Source of the DNA: Rhizobium bangladeshense
GTDB taxonomy: Bacteria; Pseudomonadota; Alphaproteobacteria; Rhizobiales; Rhizobiaceae
Assembly: GCF_017357245.1 (NCBI RefSeq)
Contig: NZ_CP071612.1
Location: forward strand, 437,001-501,000
Length of the DNA: 64,000 nucleotides
Reading direction: 5' to 3'
Positions 25,651-35,623 of this stretch are shown here, piece by piece; position 1 is the first letter of the stretch; each line of letters begins with the position of its first letter. The notes beneath the pieces are model-generated. The model was not told where the DNA came from and made no database searches. It saw only the letters and a program-made list of their open reading frames with translations. A program made the position numbers and the translations under genes.

Positions 25651-26715
25651 ATGACCGGAGCACAGGAATTCGAACGCGTCCTCGACGGCAGCGACAAGAA
25701 CGTCGCCTCCTTCGAGCACCAGGACGTCCCGCTGATCAAGCGCGCGCAGCATTTTCTGCACTCGACGCCGGCCGCCGTGCCGCTGATCGTGCTGGTGCTG
25801 GCGATCGCCATCTTCGGGGCAACGATCGGCGGACGGTTCTTCTCGTCCTACACCTTGACACTGATCCTGCAGCAGATCGCCATCGTCGGCATTCTCGGCG
25901 CGGCCCAGACACTGGTCATCCTGACGGCCGGCATCGATCTTTCGATCGGCGTCATCATGGTGATCTCGGCCGTCATTATGGGCAATGTCGCCATCACCTA
26001 CGGCATACCGACGCCGATCGCGGTGATTTCGGGCCTTCTGGTCGGCGGCCTCTGCGGCCTGCTGAACGGCTTCCTGGTCGCCTTCATGAAGCTGCCGCCC
26101 TTCATCGTCACGCTCGGCACCTGGAACATCGTGATGGCGACGAATTTCATCTATTCCGCCAATGAGACGATCCGCGACGCCGATGTCGACGCACAGGCAC
26201 CGCTGCTGCATCTTTTCGCGGCTAGCTTCAGGCTCGGCACCGCCGTGCTCACCCTCGGCGTCATCGCCATGGTCCTGCTCGTCCTGCTGCTCTGGTATGT
26301 ACTCAATCACACTGCCTGGGGAAGGCATGTCTATGCGGTCGGCGACGATCCGGAGGCGGCGAAGCTTTCCGGTATCCAGACGAAGCGGGTGCTGCTGACC
26401 GTCTACACGCTGTCGGGCGTCATCGCCGCCTTCGCAGCCTGGGTGTCGATCGGCCGCAATGGCTCGATCTCGCCGTCCTCGGCGGTCACCGATTATAACC
26501 TTCAGGCGATCACCGCGACCGTGATCGGCGGCATCTCGCTCTTCGGCGGCCGCGGTTCCATTCTCGGCACGCTGTTCGGCGCCATGATCGTCGGCGTCGT
26601 GTCGATGGGTCTCAACATGCTCGGCGCCGATCCGCAATGGAAAGTCCTCTTGACCGGCGTGCTGATCATCGCCGCCGTCGCCATCGATCAGTGGATCAGA
26701 AAGGTTTCGGTGTGA
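25651..26715 (+). CDS. frcC: Fructose ABC transporter, permease
   Basis: 354 aa from the ATG at 25651 with GGAGGA upstream. It is a CUT2-family inner-membrane permease with about ten hydrophobic segments. The signature LVILTAGIDLSIGVIMVISAV and the later YAVGDDPEAAKLSGI and VIGGISLFGGRGSILGTLFGA are typical of RbsC-like proteins. It forms the pore for FrcB-delivered sugar and is followed within 3 bp by frcA. Confidence 0.92.
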   Translation: MTGAQEFERVLDGSDKNVASFEHQDVPLIKRAQHFLHSTPAAVPLIVLVLAIAIFGATIGGRFFSSYTLTLILQQIAIVGILGAAQTLVILTAGIDLSIGVIMVISAVIMGNVAITYGIPTPIAVISGLLVGGLCGLLNGFLVAFMKLPPFIVTLGTWNIVMATNFIYSANETIRDADVDAQAPLLHLFAASFRLGTAVLTLGVIAMVLLVLLLWYVLNHTAWGRHVYAVGDDPEAAKLSGIQTKRVLLTVYTLSGVIAAFAAWVSIGRNGSISPSSAVTDYNLQAITATVIGGISLFGGRGSILGTLFGAMIVGVVSMGLNMLGADPQWKVLLTGVLIIAAVAIDQWIRKVSV

Positions 26716-26717
26716 CC

Positions 26718-27500
26718 ATGGCTGTCGAACCCATTCTCACCGCCCGCGGCCTCGTCAAGCGTTATGGACGCGTAACCGCGCTCGACAATGCCGATTTCGA
26801 CCTCTATCCGGGTGAAATCCTTGCCGTCATCGGCGATAACGGCGCCGGCAAGTCGTCGCTGATCAAGGCGATTTCAGGCGCCGTCACCCCCGACGAGGGC
26901 GTGATCACGCTCGAGGGCCGGCAGGTGCATTTCCGCTCGCCGATGGAAGCGCGCGAAGCCGGCATCGAGACCGTCTACCAGAACCTCGCTCTGTCGCCGG
27001 CGCTGTCGATCGCCGACAACATGTTCCTCGGCCGCGAGATCCGCAAAAAAGGGCCGCTCGGCTCGCTATTCCGCATGCTCGACCGGCCCGCCATGGAAAA
27101 GCTGGCGCGCAACAAGCTCTCGGAACTCGGGCTGATGACCATTCAGAACATCAACCAGGCGGTGGAGACGCTGTCCGGCGGTCAGCGCCAGGGTGTCGCC
27201 GTCGCCCGCGCCGCAGCTTTCGGTTCGAAGGTCATCATCATGGACGAACCGACGGCCGCTCTCGGTGTCAAGGAAAGCCGCCGCGTGCTGGAACTGATCC
27301 TCGACGTGCGCGCCCGCGGCCTGCCGATCGTGCTGATCTCCCACAACATGCCGCATGTCTTCGAGGTCGCCGACCGGATCCATATCCACCGTCTCGGCCG
27401 GCGCCTGACGGTGATCAACCCGAAGGAATACACCATGTCGGATGCCGTCGCCTTCATGACCGGCGCCAAGGCGGTTCCGACGGAGCCCGTTGCGGCATGA
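26718..27500 (+). CDS. frcA: Fructose ABC transporter, ATP-binding protein
   Basis: 260 aa, so a single ATPase domain instead of the fused double domain usual in CUT2 systems; FrcA is known as such a short form. Walker A is GDNGAGKSS, the signature is LSGGQRQGVAVARA, Walker B is VIIMDEPTAALGV, and the H loop is LISHNMPHVFEVADR. It starts 2 bp after frcC and overlaps frcK by 4 bp. Confidence 0.92.
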   Translation: MAVEPILTARGLVKRYGRVTALDNADFDLYPGEILAVIGDNGAGKSSLIKAISGAVTPDEGVITLEGRQVHFRSPMEAREAGIETVYQNLALSPALSIADNMFLGREIRKKGPLGSLFRMLDRPAMEKLARNKLSELGLMTIQNINQAVETLSGGQRQGVAVARAAAFGSKVIIMDEPTAALGVKESRRVLELILDVRARGLPIVLISHNMPHVFEVADRIHIHRLGRRLTVINPKEYTMSDAVAFMTGAKAVPTEPVAA

Positions 27501-28129
27501 GCGTACGCATCGACGACATCGCCGGCGAGGTGCTCTCCCGCGCCGGCGATGCCAGACGGTTCCTGATCGCCGTCGCCGGGCCGCCGGGGGCGGGCAAGTC
27601 CACCATGGCCGACAATCTAGCGGCGGCGCTGAAAGCCAAAGGCGAAAGCGCCGCAGTCCTGCCGATGGACGGCTTCCACATGGACAACGCCATCCTGATC
27701 GAACGCGGTCTGCTGGCGCGCAAGGGCATCCCTGAAACTTTCGATGTCAGGGGCTTCCTCGATATCATCCGTGCGGTCAGGGCGGCCGACCAGGAGGTTC
27801 TGGCGCCGGTATTCGACCGTTCGCGCGAGCTCGCCATCGCTTCCGCCCGGCCGATCGATCCCAAGGACCGTTTCATCATCGTCGAGGGCAATTATCTGCT
27901 CTTTACGCAGGGCAAATGGGCCGAACTCGACGGCATCTTCGATTTTTCGATCATGCTGGCGCCGCCGATCGAGGTCCTCGAGGAGCGGCTCTGGGCGCGC
28001 TGGCGCGGCTACAATCTGAGCGAGGAGGCCGCCAGCGCCAAAGTCTACGGCAACGACCTGCCGAACGGCCGGCTGATCCTCGAAAACCGTCGCCCGGCCG
28101 ACGTGACGCTGGAGATCGCGCTGGCGTGA
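27497..28129 (+). CDS. frcK: FrcK-type P-loop kinase
   Basis: 210 aa. The Walker A motif is AGPPGAGKSTMADNLA; MDGFHMDNAIL, IIVEGNYLLF and a late RLWARWRGYNLSEEAA segment resemble the pantothenate kinase/uridine kinase family. In Sinorhizobium, frcK ends the frcBCAK operon and its role is uncertain; sugar phosphorylation is possible. The ATG overlaps the frcA stop (ATGA), so translation is coupled. Confidence 0.85.
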   Translation: MSVRIDDIAGEVLSRAGDARRFLIAVAGPPGAGKSTMADNLAAALKAKGESAAVLPMDGFHMDNAILIERGLLARKGIPETFDVRGFLDIIRAVRAADQEVLAPVFDRSRELAIASARPIDPKDRFIIVEGNYLLFTQGKWAELDGIFDFSIMLAPPIEVLEERLWARWRGYNLSEEAASAKVYGNDLPNGRLILENRRPADVTLEIALA

Positions 28130-28200
28130 TGCCGCGACAATTGTTTTCTTCAGGGGTATAGTGCTATCAGGCCGCAGACGCATCGCTTCGGAGGCCTGCC

Positions 28201-29241
28201 ATGCAATCGATCACCATCCGCCGTCCCGACGACTGGCACCTGCATCTGCGCGACGGCGCCATGCTGGAAGGCGTGATCGCCGATACGAGCCGCACCTTCG
28301 CCCGTGCCATCATCATGCCCAACCTCGTGCCGCCGGTCGTCACCACGGCGGATGCGAAGGCCTATCGCGAACGCATCCTCAAGGCGCTGCCGGACGGTCA
28401 CCGCTTCCAGCCGCTGATGACGCTTTATCTGACCGAACACACCAGCCCCGACGATGTCGAGGAGGGTGCGAAGAGCGGGCTCATCACCGCCGTCAAGCTT
28501 TATCCCGCCGGCGCCACCACCAATTCGCATGGCGGTGTGCGTGACATGGAAAAGGCGATGCCGGTGCTGGAGCGCATGGCTGAGATCGGCCTGCCGCTCT
28601 GCGTCCATGGCGAGGTGACGACGCCTGACGTCGATATCTTCGACCGCGAGGCGGTCTTCATCGATACCGTGCTCGATCCCTTGCGCCGGCGCCTGCCGGA
28701 GCTGAAGGTGACGATGGAGCATGTGACAACCGCAGACGGCATCGACTACATCAAGGCGGCCAAATCAAATCTCGCCGGCTCGATCACCACCCACCACCTG
28801 ATCATCAACCGCAACGCCATCCTGGTCGGCGGCATCCGCCCGCATTATTACTGCCTGCCGGTCGCCAAGCGCGAGAACCACCGGCTGGCGCTGCGTGCGG
28901 CCGCCACCAGTGGCGACGCCCGCTTCTTCCTCGGCACCGATTCCGCCCCGCATGTCGATCCGCTGAAGGAATGCGCCTGCGGCTGCGCCGGCATTTACAC
29001 CTCGATCAACACGATGAGCTGCCTTGCCCATGTCTTCGAGCAGGAGGGCGCTCTCGATAGGCTCGAAGCCTTCGCCTCGCTGAACGGGCCGGCCTGGTAC
29101 AGGCTGTCGCCGAATGAGGAACGGATCACGCTGATTAGGCAGGCCGAGCCGGTCATCTTTCCCGCCAAAATAGAAACCGGCGCCGGCCCGGTGACGGTCT
29201 TTGATCCGATGTTCCCCCTGCATTGGCAGGTGGTGGCGTAG
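28201..29241 (+). CDS. pyrC: Dihydroorotase
   Basis: 346 aa, the class II (PyrC) size. The zinc ligands are in [10 protein letters not shown], the carboxylated Lys is in [16 protein letters not shown], and later His residues are in [14 protein letters not shown] and ITTHHLI; the final Asp is in GTDSAPH. It closes N-carbamoyl-aspartate to dihydroorotate in pyrimidine synthesis. It stands alone here; pyrE is 5 kb downstream. Confidence 0.95.
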   Translation: MQSITIRRPDDWHLHLRDGAMLEGVIADTSRTFARAIIMPNLVPPVVTTADAKAYRERILKALPDGHRFQPLMTLYLTEHTSPDDVEEGAKSGLITAVKLYPAGATTNSHGGVRDMEKAMPVLERMAEIGLPLCVHGEVTTPDVDIFDREAVFIDTVLDPLRRRLPELKVTMEHVTTADGIDYIKAAKSNLAGSITTHHLIINRNAILVGGIRPHYYCLPVAKRENHRLALRAAATSGDARFFLGTDSAPHVDPLKECACGCAGIYTSINTMSCLAHVFEQEGALDRLEAFASLNGPAWYRLSPNEERITLIRQAEPVIFPAKIETGAGPVTVFDPMFPLHWQVVA

Positions 29242-29428
29242 GATGCTCCTGCATATTTTTCTATTTTAAATAGAATATTCATTTTAAGTTGCGGCGAGCC
29301 GTTAGTCGCGTAACATTTTCATTGTGCAATGCATCATTTGTTAACGGATGCATAAGACATTCCTCCTCGCGGGAACCCCTGAGCTGCCGATCATCTGGCG
29401 CGACGACCGCTGCGGAGACTGAAGAAGC

Positions 29429-30607
29429 ATGATGCTTGACTACAACTCCCTATTGCTGGCGCTCGGCGTCTCCGCGGCCTGCCTTGCCGTGACCTTGATG
29501 GGCGGTTGGCTGGTGCGCCGGGCCGAAACCGTGCTGCTCACCGCCACCATCGGCCTCGTCCTCGTCGTCAGCGGCATTTTTGTCTACAGCGCCTATGTCA
29601 ACCGGCCGGAGATAATCTTTGCCATTGGCAGTTTCGTGCTGTTCCATGCCGGTTTCGCCACCATCTGGGGTGCGGGCAAACAGTTCCTCACCGGCCGCCT
29701 GGCTGTTTCGTCGGTCGCGCTCCGAGCGCTGGCGGCAATGGTCTCTTCCATTGTGCCGATGATCGCGGGTTATGACGGCCTCGCCTTCATCGCCGACAAT
29801 CTCGCCATCGCCCTGCTGCTCTTTGCCACCGCCCGGCAATATTGGCTTGCCCGCGCCGAAGCGCCGGCGCCGCTTCTCGGCATTGCGGCGCTCTACACGC
29901 TGACTGCAATTTCCTTCGTTCTCTGCGCCGCCGTGCTGATTGCCGATGGCAAGCTGGTGCTTGGCAAGGCGCCCAGCAACTGGGCGGAAGATCTGAGCCT
30001 TGCCGTCTGCATCGCCGGCATGACCGGGATCGGCGCACTGTCGCTGGCCCTGCACCAATGGCGGCTTGCCGCCCGCCATCGTCTCGAGGCAATCACCGAT
30101 CCGTTGACCGGCCTGCTCAACCGTCGTGCCGTCTTCGACCAATATGGCACGCGGCCGATGGGATCGACCACCGCCATCATCGTCTTCGATATCGACCATT
30201 TCAAATCCGTCAACGACCGCTATGGCCATGCGAGCGGCGACCGCGTGATCACCGTCTTCGCCGAGGAACTCGCCGCCAATTGCCGCCCCGGCGATACCGC
30301 CGCGAGGCTCGGGGGCGAAGAATTTGCGCTGGTGCTGAAGGAAGTCATGCCAGGCCGGGCCGAACAGACGGCTGAGCGGATCCGCAGGGCCTTCGAGGCG
30401 CGAGAGATTCCGATCGACGGTGAGGTGTTGAGATGCACAGTAAGCGTCGGCGTTGCGCCCGGCCGCTCGCAGCTACTGGATTTCGACACTATGCTGAGTG
30501 CAGCCGATAAGGCGCTTTACGCCGCCAAGCGCGCCGGCCGCAACCGCGTCGAGCTTGCCGGCCACCTGCAGGCGGTGCCCCTCGAGGCATCGCGCACGGC
30601 GTCTTGA
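29429..30607 (+). CDS. Membrane diguanylate cyclase (GGDEF domain)
   Basis: 392 aa. The first 215 residues contain about six or seven hydrophobic helices and no recognisable ligand motif. The C-terminal GGDEF domain starts near DPLTGLLNRRAVFDQ, has VFDIDHFKSVNDRYGHASGDRVI and the active-site loop RLGGEEFAL, then SVGVAPGRSQ. Intact GGEEF and metal-binding Asp indicate an active cyclase making cyclic di-GMP at the membrane. No RxxD inhibitory site is obvious at the usual position. No EAL partner is nearby. Confidence 0.92.
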   Translation: MMLDYNSLLLALGVSAACLAVTLMGGWLVRRAETVLLTATIGLVLVVSGIFVYSAYVNRPEIIFAIGSFVLFHAGFATIWGAGKQFLTGRLAVSSVALRALAAMVSSIVPMIAGYDGLAFIADNLAIALLLFATARQYWLARAEAPAPLLGIAALYTLTAISFVLCAAVLIADGKLVLGKAPSNWAEDLSLAVCIAGMTGIGALSLALHQWRLAARHRLEAITDPLTGLLNRRAVFDQYGTRPMGSTTAIIVFDIDHFKSVNDRYGHASGDRVITVFAEELAANCRPGDTAARLGGEEFALVLKEVMPGRAEQTAERIRRAFEAREIPIDGEVLRCTVSVGVAPGRSQLLDFDTMLSAADKALYAAKRAGRNRVELAGHLQAVPLEASRTAS

Positions 30608-30794
30608 TTCCGTGTGGATCCTCTCATAACCTCGCTTCTGGCCGGATGCGGCCAGCCGCCCCGCGACGCTCCGGCGTTATGGTGAATGCATTCAGAGATA
30701 CCTTCACATCCCTTGCCGTTTGGCGATTGATGGCGAACGGGTCAGCAGACGCGGGCACTGATCGTCCTGTTTGCCGCCGACGGAAGGATCCACT

Positions 30795-31331
30795 ATGCGC
30801 GATTTTCGCGATGCCAAGCTCATGGCAAAGACATTGCGGCAGGCCCTGGCCGACCGCAATATTGCTCTCACCCACAGCGAGACGCTCGAAATCGTCGCCC
30901 GGCAATTCGGGCTCGAGCAATGGAATATCCTCTCGGCCAGGATTGATGCTGCGGGTGCCGGCCGCTCCGCCATCGGCATCGAGCCGCCGATGCCGATCTT
31001 CCGCATCTTCTCGGTCGAAAAAGCGATGGAGTTCTATTGCGGCTTCCTCGGCTTCACTCTCGACTGGGAACATCGTTTCGGCGAAAACTTCCCGCTCTAT
31101 TGCCAGGTCTCGCGCGAGGGTATGACGCTGCACTTGAGCGAACATTCCGGCGACGCCAGCCCCGGCGCCAAGGCCTTCGTCCGCGTCGCCAATGTCCGCG
31201 CCTATCACGCCGAACTCTCCGGCAAAGACTACCGTTACATGAAGCCCGGCGTCGACGAAGCACCTTGGGGATTGGAGATGACCGTCATCGATCCCTTCAG
31301 CAATCGCATCGTCTTTTGCGAGCAGACGTAG
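30795..31331 (+). CDS. Glyoxalase/bleomycin-resistance (VOC) protein with N-terminal extension
   Basis: 178 aa from the ATG at 30795, with GGAAGGA upstream. The first 55 residues (AKTLRQALADRNIALTHSETLEIVARQFGLEQWNIL) are a helical extension seen in some VOC proteins. The VOC fold follows, with IFRIFSVEKAMEFYCGFLGFTLDWEHRF and ending MTVIDPFSNRIVFCE. Members fall into dioxygenases, glyoxalases and antibiotic-binding proteins; this one resembles the metal-free bleomycin-resistance-like branch. Function otherwise unknown. Confidence 0.8.
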   Translation: MRDFRDAKLMAKTLRQALADRNIALTHSETLEIVARQFGLEQWNILSARIDAAGAGRSAIGIEPPMPIFRIFSVEKAMEFYCGFLGFTLDWEHRFGENFPLYCQVSREGMTLHLSEHSGDASPGAKAFVRVANVRAYHAELSGKDYRYMKPGVDEAPWGLEMTVIDPFSNRIVFCEQT

Positions 31332-31764
31332 TCGTCAGCGCAACTTGGCTCTCGAAGCTTGGACGCCGCCATCGTGTGCAGACCCGCCGCTAAAGAGCGT
31401 CAATGCCGGGCCGAGCTCGCCGGCCCCCAGCAGGCGGGGCCCGTCGAGGTATCGCGCACGATGCCACATTTCGGCTGACGGCTTCAAGTGAGGCACGATC
31501 AGGGCAGGAAAACCATTTTGGCTGCGCCTGAGAGGCCGCGGAGCCCCTTTATACAACGACGAGCGGTTCTCTGCGGGCTGGTTTGGCAGGCTTGTTCTTG
31601 CTGCTCGCCGTGATCTCCGCCTGGCGCGCTTTCCGGAGCCGGTGACCGAAGGGGGAGCGGGAGTGAAGCTGCACCCGCTCCAATCTGCCTCATAGAGGTG
31701 CGATCCGTAGGATCGCCTCGAAAGATACGCCGCCACGCTGTTCCTTGAATGCCTCCGCCTTTCT
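31332..31764. other. Intergenic region with no supported gene
   Basis: About 430 bp between convergent genes. Open frames exist on the minus strand across this stretch, but they are Arg/Pro-rich, overlap one another and have no ribosome-binding site. Confidence 0.5.
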
Positions 31765-32247
31765 TCAGACGATCATCAGCGCCCGCACGAAGGCGACGGA
31801 GGCGAGCAGCGAGGCGATGGTGCGCACATGGTTCCACCACGTCCAGTCCCTGACATAGGTGTTCCAGAGCTGAACCGCTTCAGGGCCGTTGCCCGCGACC
31901 TTCGCCAGCGCATCATTCATCGGCACATTGAAGATGATGGTCGAGACGAAGGAAGCGAGGAGATAGAGGGCGGCGCCGGTCAGCATCAGCGCGGATGCCC
32001 CACCGCGCCAGTCGATCAGGGCGAGAACGGCGATGACGAGGCAGAGGATCGCCGTCGGCACGAAGAGGCCCATGAAGGGCGAACGGAGGATCGTCACATT
32101 GACCGAGTTCATCGCCGCAATGCCTTGCTCGGCCGGGATCCGCGAGAAGGCGGTCATGATGAAGGTCGAAAAGGCGAAGAAGATGCCGGCGACCAAGCCG
32201 CTGCCGATCGCCGCGGCCCCGAGGGAGAGGATCAGGATGATCTGCAT
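31765..32247 (-). CDS. DUF1772 (anthrone oxygenase-like) membrane protein
   Basis: 160 aa from the ATG at 32247, 2 bp after the NmrA stop. Four hydrophobic helices, with the conserved GLVAGIFFAFSTFIM near the start and NVPMNDAL and YVRDWTWWNHVRTI later, mark the DUF1772 family, whose fungal relatives are anthrone oxygenases. Bacterial members are common near NAD(P)-binding epimerase-like genes, as here. With the NmrA gene it forms a two-gene unit facing away from the TetR regulator. Confidence 0.8.
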   Translation of the reverse strand: MQIILILSLGAAAIGSGLVAGIFFAFSTFIMTAFSRIPAEQGIAAMNSVNVTILRSPFMGLFVPTAILCLVIAVLALIDWRGGASALMLTGAALYLLASFVSTIIFNVPMNDALAKVAGNGPEAVQLWNTYVRDWTWWNHVRTIASLLASVAFVRALMIV

Positions 32248-32249
32248 GG

Positions 32250-33074
32250 TCAGGCCTTCCATGTACCGGTTGCGGCGGTCCGGCGAGCATATTCGCTGAA
32301 ATCGGTGGCGGGACGGCCAAGAATTTCAGCGACGCCCCCCGTGGTGCCGGAGTTGCGCCCGTCGAGCACCTGGCCGAAAAGCTCCTCCAGAAGATCGATC
32401 AGGCCCTGTGGCAGGCCGGCATCCGCAAGCCCGCTGGTGAAATCTGCCATCGACACTTGCTCATATTCGATCGGCCGTCCGGCGGCCGCGGCGATCTCGC
32501 CGACTGCCTCCGGGAAGCTCAGCGCCCGCGGGCCGGTCAGTTCGTAGGTCTTGTTGCGATGGCCAGGATCGGTCAGCGCGGCGACGGCGGCATCGGCGAT
32601 GTCATCGGCATCGATGAAAGGTTCGCCGATATCGCCCGCCGGCAATTGCAGGCGGCCAGCGCGGATCTGCTCCACAAAGGCGCCTTCGCTGAAATTCTGG
32701 CAGAACCACGAGGCGCGCAGGATGGTGGTGTCTATCCCGGAAGCTATCAGCGCCGCTTCGCTCCGCTGTGCGCCCTCTTCGCCGCGGCCGGACAGGAGGA
32801 CAATATGCTCAAGGCCGCATTCCACAGCGACCTTGGCGAGCGCTGCGACCGCTTCCGCCGCCCAGGCGACGGCAAGGTCCGGCTGGAACGCGACATAGGC
32901 GCTCGATGCGCCCTCAAGCGCGCCGCGCCAAGTCGACCTGTCCTCCCAGTCGAAGGGCCGTGCGCTGGAGCGCGATGCCGGGCGGATGGTGATGCCCCGT
33001 CCTTCCAGCCGCTTGATGATGCGCCCGCCCGTCTTTCCGGACCCGCCGACGAGGACGATTTCGGAAGGTTGCAT
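32250..33074 (-). CDS. NAD(P)-binding NmrA-like protein
   Basis: 274 aa with GGGAGGAG upstream. The N-terminal Rossmann fold (EIVLVGGSGKTGGRIIKRLEGRGITIRPASRS) has the GGxGxTG nucleotide motif. Later parts (IDADDIADAAVAALTDPGHRNKTYELTGPRALSFPEAVGEIA) match the NmrA/azoreductase-like SDR group. Such proteins either reduce small electrophiles or sense NADP. It probably belongs to a TetR-controlled detoxification unit with the DUF1772 gene. Confidence 0.85.
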   Translation of the reverse strand: MQPSEIVLVGGSGKTGGRIIKRLEGRGITIRPASRSSARPFDWEDRSTWRGALEGASSAYVAFQPDLAVAWAAEAVAALAKVAVECGLEHIVLLSGRGEEGAQRSEAALIASGIDTTILRASWFCQNFSEGAFVEQIRAGRLQLPAGDIGEPFIDADDIADAAVAALTDPGHRNKTYELTGPRALSFPEAVGEIAAAAGRPIEYEQVSMADFTSGLADAGLPQGLIDLLEELFGQVLDGRNSGTTGGVAEILGRPATDFSEYARRTAATGTWKA

Positions 33075-33101
33075 TTAGAACTCCTCCCAAGCTTTGAAAA
33101 C

Positions 33102-33143
33102 GAGAGAAACTCTCTCATTTGCAAAATGAGATAATCTCTCTTA
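33102..33143. promoter_or_regulatory. Operator cluster between NmrA-like and TetR genes
   Basis: Overlapping inverted repeats: GAGAGA-AAC-TCTCTC (33102-33116) and TCTCATTTGCAAAATGAGA (33113-33131), followed by GAGATAATCTC. They lie in the 100-bp divergent promoter and are likely to bind the TetR repressor. Confidence 0.55.
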
Positions 33144-33174
33144 TTTTGTTTGTCAACTTCGAAAAGGAGAGAGA

Positions 33175-33828
33175 ATGTCCGAGCATCCGGTCGCAACGCG
33201 CAGGCGCCAGCAGGAGTCGACTGGCCAGCCTCGCCGTATCCCGCGTCAGCAGCGTGGCCGCGACCGCTTCGAAAAGATCCTCGCTGTCGCCGCCGAATTG
33301 ATCGAAAGCCATGGCAGCGACGGCCTGAAGATGAGCGAGATCGTCGAAAAGGCCGGTCTCTCCTTCGGCGCCCTCTACCAGTATTTCCCCGACAAGAGCT
33401 CGATCATCCGGACATTGGCCGAGCGCTTCAACGAAGAGGGCAGGCGGTGTGTGAAAGGGGAGCTGGCGAAGGTAGAGGATGCTTCAGCCGTACAGGGCGC
33501 GCTCGCCAACATCGTCGACCAATACTACGCCTTCTTCCGCCGCGAGCCGGTGATGCGCGACATCTGGCATGCGACCCACACCGACAAGCTGCTGCAGCAG
33601 GTCGATGCCGAGGACATGGAATTTCATGCCCAGGCCTTCCTCGCCGTGCTCGTCCGCCTGTGGCCGCAGCGTGAACGCCGGGAGCTCTTGGCGATCGCGC
33701 GGCTGACGATGCAGCTTCTCGCCGCCGCCGTTCGTTATGCCGTTTCGCTGGACGAGCAGGAGGGCGCCCAGGCGATCGCTCTGTTCAAGAAGATGCAGAT
33801 TGCCGATATCGGCCGCCTGCTGAAGTGA
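33175..33828 (+). CDS. TetR-family transcriptional regulator
   Basis: 217 aa. The helix-turn-helix is KMSEIVEKAGLSFGALYQYFPDKSSIIRTLAERF; the remainder is a helical ligand-binding domain. The first 30 residues are basic and unstructured. Divergent from the NmrA/DUF1772 pair, it probably represses that pair and itself through the inverted repeats at 33102-33143. Ligand unknown. Confidence 0.9.
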   Translation: MSEHPVATRRRQQESTGQPRRIPRQQRGRDRFEKILAVAAELIESHGSDGLKMSEIVEKAGLSFGALYQYFPDKSSIIRTLAERFNEEGRRCVKGELAKVEDASAVQGALANIVDQYYAFFRREPVMRDIWHATHTDKLLQQVDAEDMEFHAQAFLAVLVRLWPQRERRELLAIARLTMQLLAAAVRYAVSLDEQEGAQAIALFKKMQIADIGRLLK

Positions 33829-33904
33829 ATAGCTTCGCCCGTGTCTGGAAACCGCCGGCTCTTGCTGCTATTGCCGCAGGGATACAAAGCCGAAGGAGAG
33901 CCCG

Positions 33905-34594
33905 ATGATCCAGACCGCATTTCCCGACCGCGCCCTGATGGCCGAACTGGTGGCCAAGATGCTCTGGGAGATCAAGGCGGTCCATTTCAATGCGGCTCAG
34001 CCCTATAAGCTCTCCTCCGGCATGGCGAGCCCGGTCTATATCGATTGCCGCAAGCTGCTGTCCTACCCGCGCATCCGTTCGACGGTCATGGATTTCGCCG
34101 CCAGCACGCTCTTGCGCGACGCCGGCTTCGAGCAGTTCGATTGCATCGCCGGCGGCGAGACTGCCGGTATCCCGTTCGCCGCCCTGCTCGCCGACCGCCT
34201 CGGCCTGCCGATGATCTATGTCCGCAAGCAGCCGAAGGGTCATGGCCGCAATGCCCAGATCGAAGGCAATATGCCGGAAGGCTCGCGTGTGCTCGTCATC
34301 GAGGATCTGACGACGGCCGGCGGCAGCATGTTCAAATTCATCGACGCCATCCGGGCCGCCGGCGGCATCGTCGATCACGGCATGGCGCTGTTCTTCTACA
34401 GTATTTTCGGCAATCAGCGTTTCGCCGACGGCAAGGTCCGGCTGCATCACATTGCCACCTGGCGCAATGTTCTGGCTGTCGCCAGGGAGCAGAAGCTTTT
34501 CGACGACAAGACCCTTAAAGAGGTCGAGGCCTTCCTCGATGCGCCGCTCGCCTGGTCGGGACGGAACGGTGGAGTTAGTGAGCTTTCGCTCTGA
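33905..34594 (+). CDS. pyrE: Orotate phosphoribosyltransferase
   Basis: 229 aa, the longer alphaproteobacterial form. The PRPP-binding motif is [18 protein letters not shown] and the substrate loop contains [17 protein letters not shown]. It converts orotate and PRPP to OMP in pyrimidine synthesis. AAGGAG lies just before the ATG. The fructokinase gene follows after 62 bp. Confidence 0.95.
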   Translation: MIQTAFPDRALMAELVAKMLWEIKAVHFNAAQPYKLSSGMASPVYIDCRKLLSYPRIRSTVMDFAASTLLRDAGFEQFDCIAGGETAGIPFAALLADRLGLPMIYVRKQPKGHGRNAQIEGNMPEGSRVLVIEDLTTAGGSMFKFIDAIRAAGGIVDHGMALFFYSIFGNQRFADGKVRLHHIATWRNVLAVAREQKLFDDKTLKEVEAFLDAPLAWSGRNGGVSELSL

Positions 34595-34656
34595 CCAGTT
34601 GACAAAAGCTCACTTAAGCGGTTGATGAAGATAGAAATGCTGTTGGGAGGATTCCG

Positions 34657-35589
34657 ATGATTTTGTGCTGCGGCGAAGCCCTGATCGACATGCTGCCGAG
34701 GGACACGACACTTGGTGAAAAGGGCTTCGCGCCCTATGCCGGCGGCGCGATCTTCAATACCGCCATCGCGCTTGGCCGGCTCGGCATTCCCACCGCCTTC
34801 TTCACCGGGATCGCCGACGACATGATGGGCGAAATCCTGCTGGCGACGCTGAAGGCCGCCAACGTCGATTACAGCCCATGCGCTATCACCCCGCGGCCCT
34901 CGACGATCGCCTTCGTCAAACTCGTCAACGGTCAGGCGACCTATGCCTTCTACGATGAGGGTACGGCCGGCCGCATGATCACCGAGGCCGACCTGCCGAC
35001 GCTTGGCGATGATTGCGAAGCCTTGCATTTCGGCGCGATCAGTCTGATCCCGAGCCCCTGCGGCGAAACCTACGAAGCACTGCTCGACCGGGAAGCCGCC
35101 CGGCGCGTCATTTCGCTCGACCCCAACATCCGCCCGGGTTTCATCAAGGACAAGCAGGCGCATATGGCGCGCATCCGGCGCATGGCGGCAAAATCCGACA
35201 TCGTGAAATTCTCCGACGAGGACCTCGAATGGTTTGGTCTCTCAGGCGACCATGACGCGCTTGCCGCCCATTGGCTCGCCCATGGCGCCAAGCTCGTCGT
35301 CATCACCAAGGGCGCGGAAGGCGCCTCCGGCTATACCAGGGACCGCAAGGTGACGGTGCCGAGCGAGCGCGTTGCCGTGGTCGACACGGTCGGCGCCGGC
35401 GATACCTTCGACGCCGGCGTGCTGGCCTCGCTAAAGATGGACAATCTGCTGACCAAAGGGCAGGTCGCCTCGCTCGACGAACAGGCGGTGCGCAACGCCC
35501 TGACGCTCGGCGCCAAGGCGGCCGCCGTCACCGTCTCCCGCGCCGGCGCCAATCCGCCGTGGGCCCATGAGATCGGGCTTACCGCTTAG
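34657..35589 (+). CDS. frk: PfkB-family carbohydrate kinase (probable fructokinase)
   Basis: 310 aa. PfkB signatures: an N-terminal YAGGAIFNTAIALGRLGIPTAFFTGIADD and the C-terminal DTVGAGDTFDAGVLASL with the catalytic Asp. It phosphorylates a sugar, most likely fructose to fructose-6-phosphate; Rhizobium has a known fructokinase of this family. In this window the fructose transporter and pgi are close by, which fits. GGGAGGA is present before the ATG. Confidence 0.8.
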   Translation: MILCCGEALIDMLPRDTTLGEKGFAPYAGGAIFNTAIALGRLGIPTAFFTGIADDMMGEILLATLKAANVDYSPCAITPRPSTIAFVKLVNGQATYAFYDEGTAGRMITEADLPTLGDDCEALHFGAISLIPSPCGETYEALLDREAARRVISLDPNIRPGFIKDKQAHMARIRRMAAKSDIVKFSDEDLEWFGLSGDHDALAAHWLAHGAKLVVITKGAEGASGYTRDRKVTVPSERVAVVDTVGAGDTFDAGVLASLKMDNLLTKGQVASLDEQAVRNALTLGAKAAAVTVSRAGANPPWAHEIGLTA

Positions 35590-35623
35590 AACCTGCATGC
35601 GATAACAGGCGGACGCCGACCGG

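Noticed and set aside
31335..31840. Overlapping minus-strand frames in the gap after the VOC gene
   Set aside because: Two long frames overlap each other, both Arg/Pro-rich and without ribosome-binding sites.
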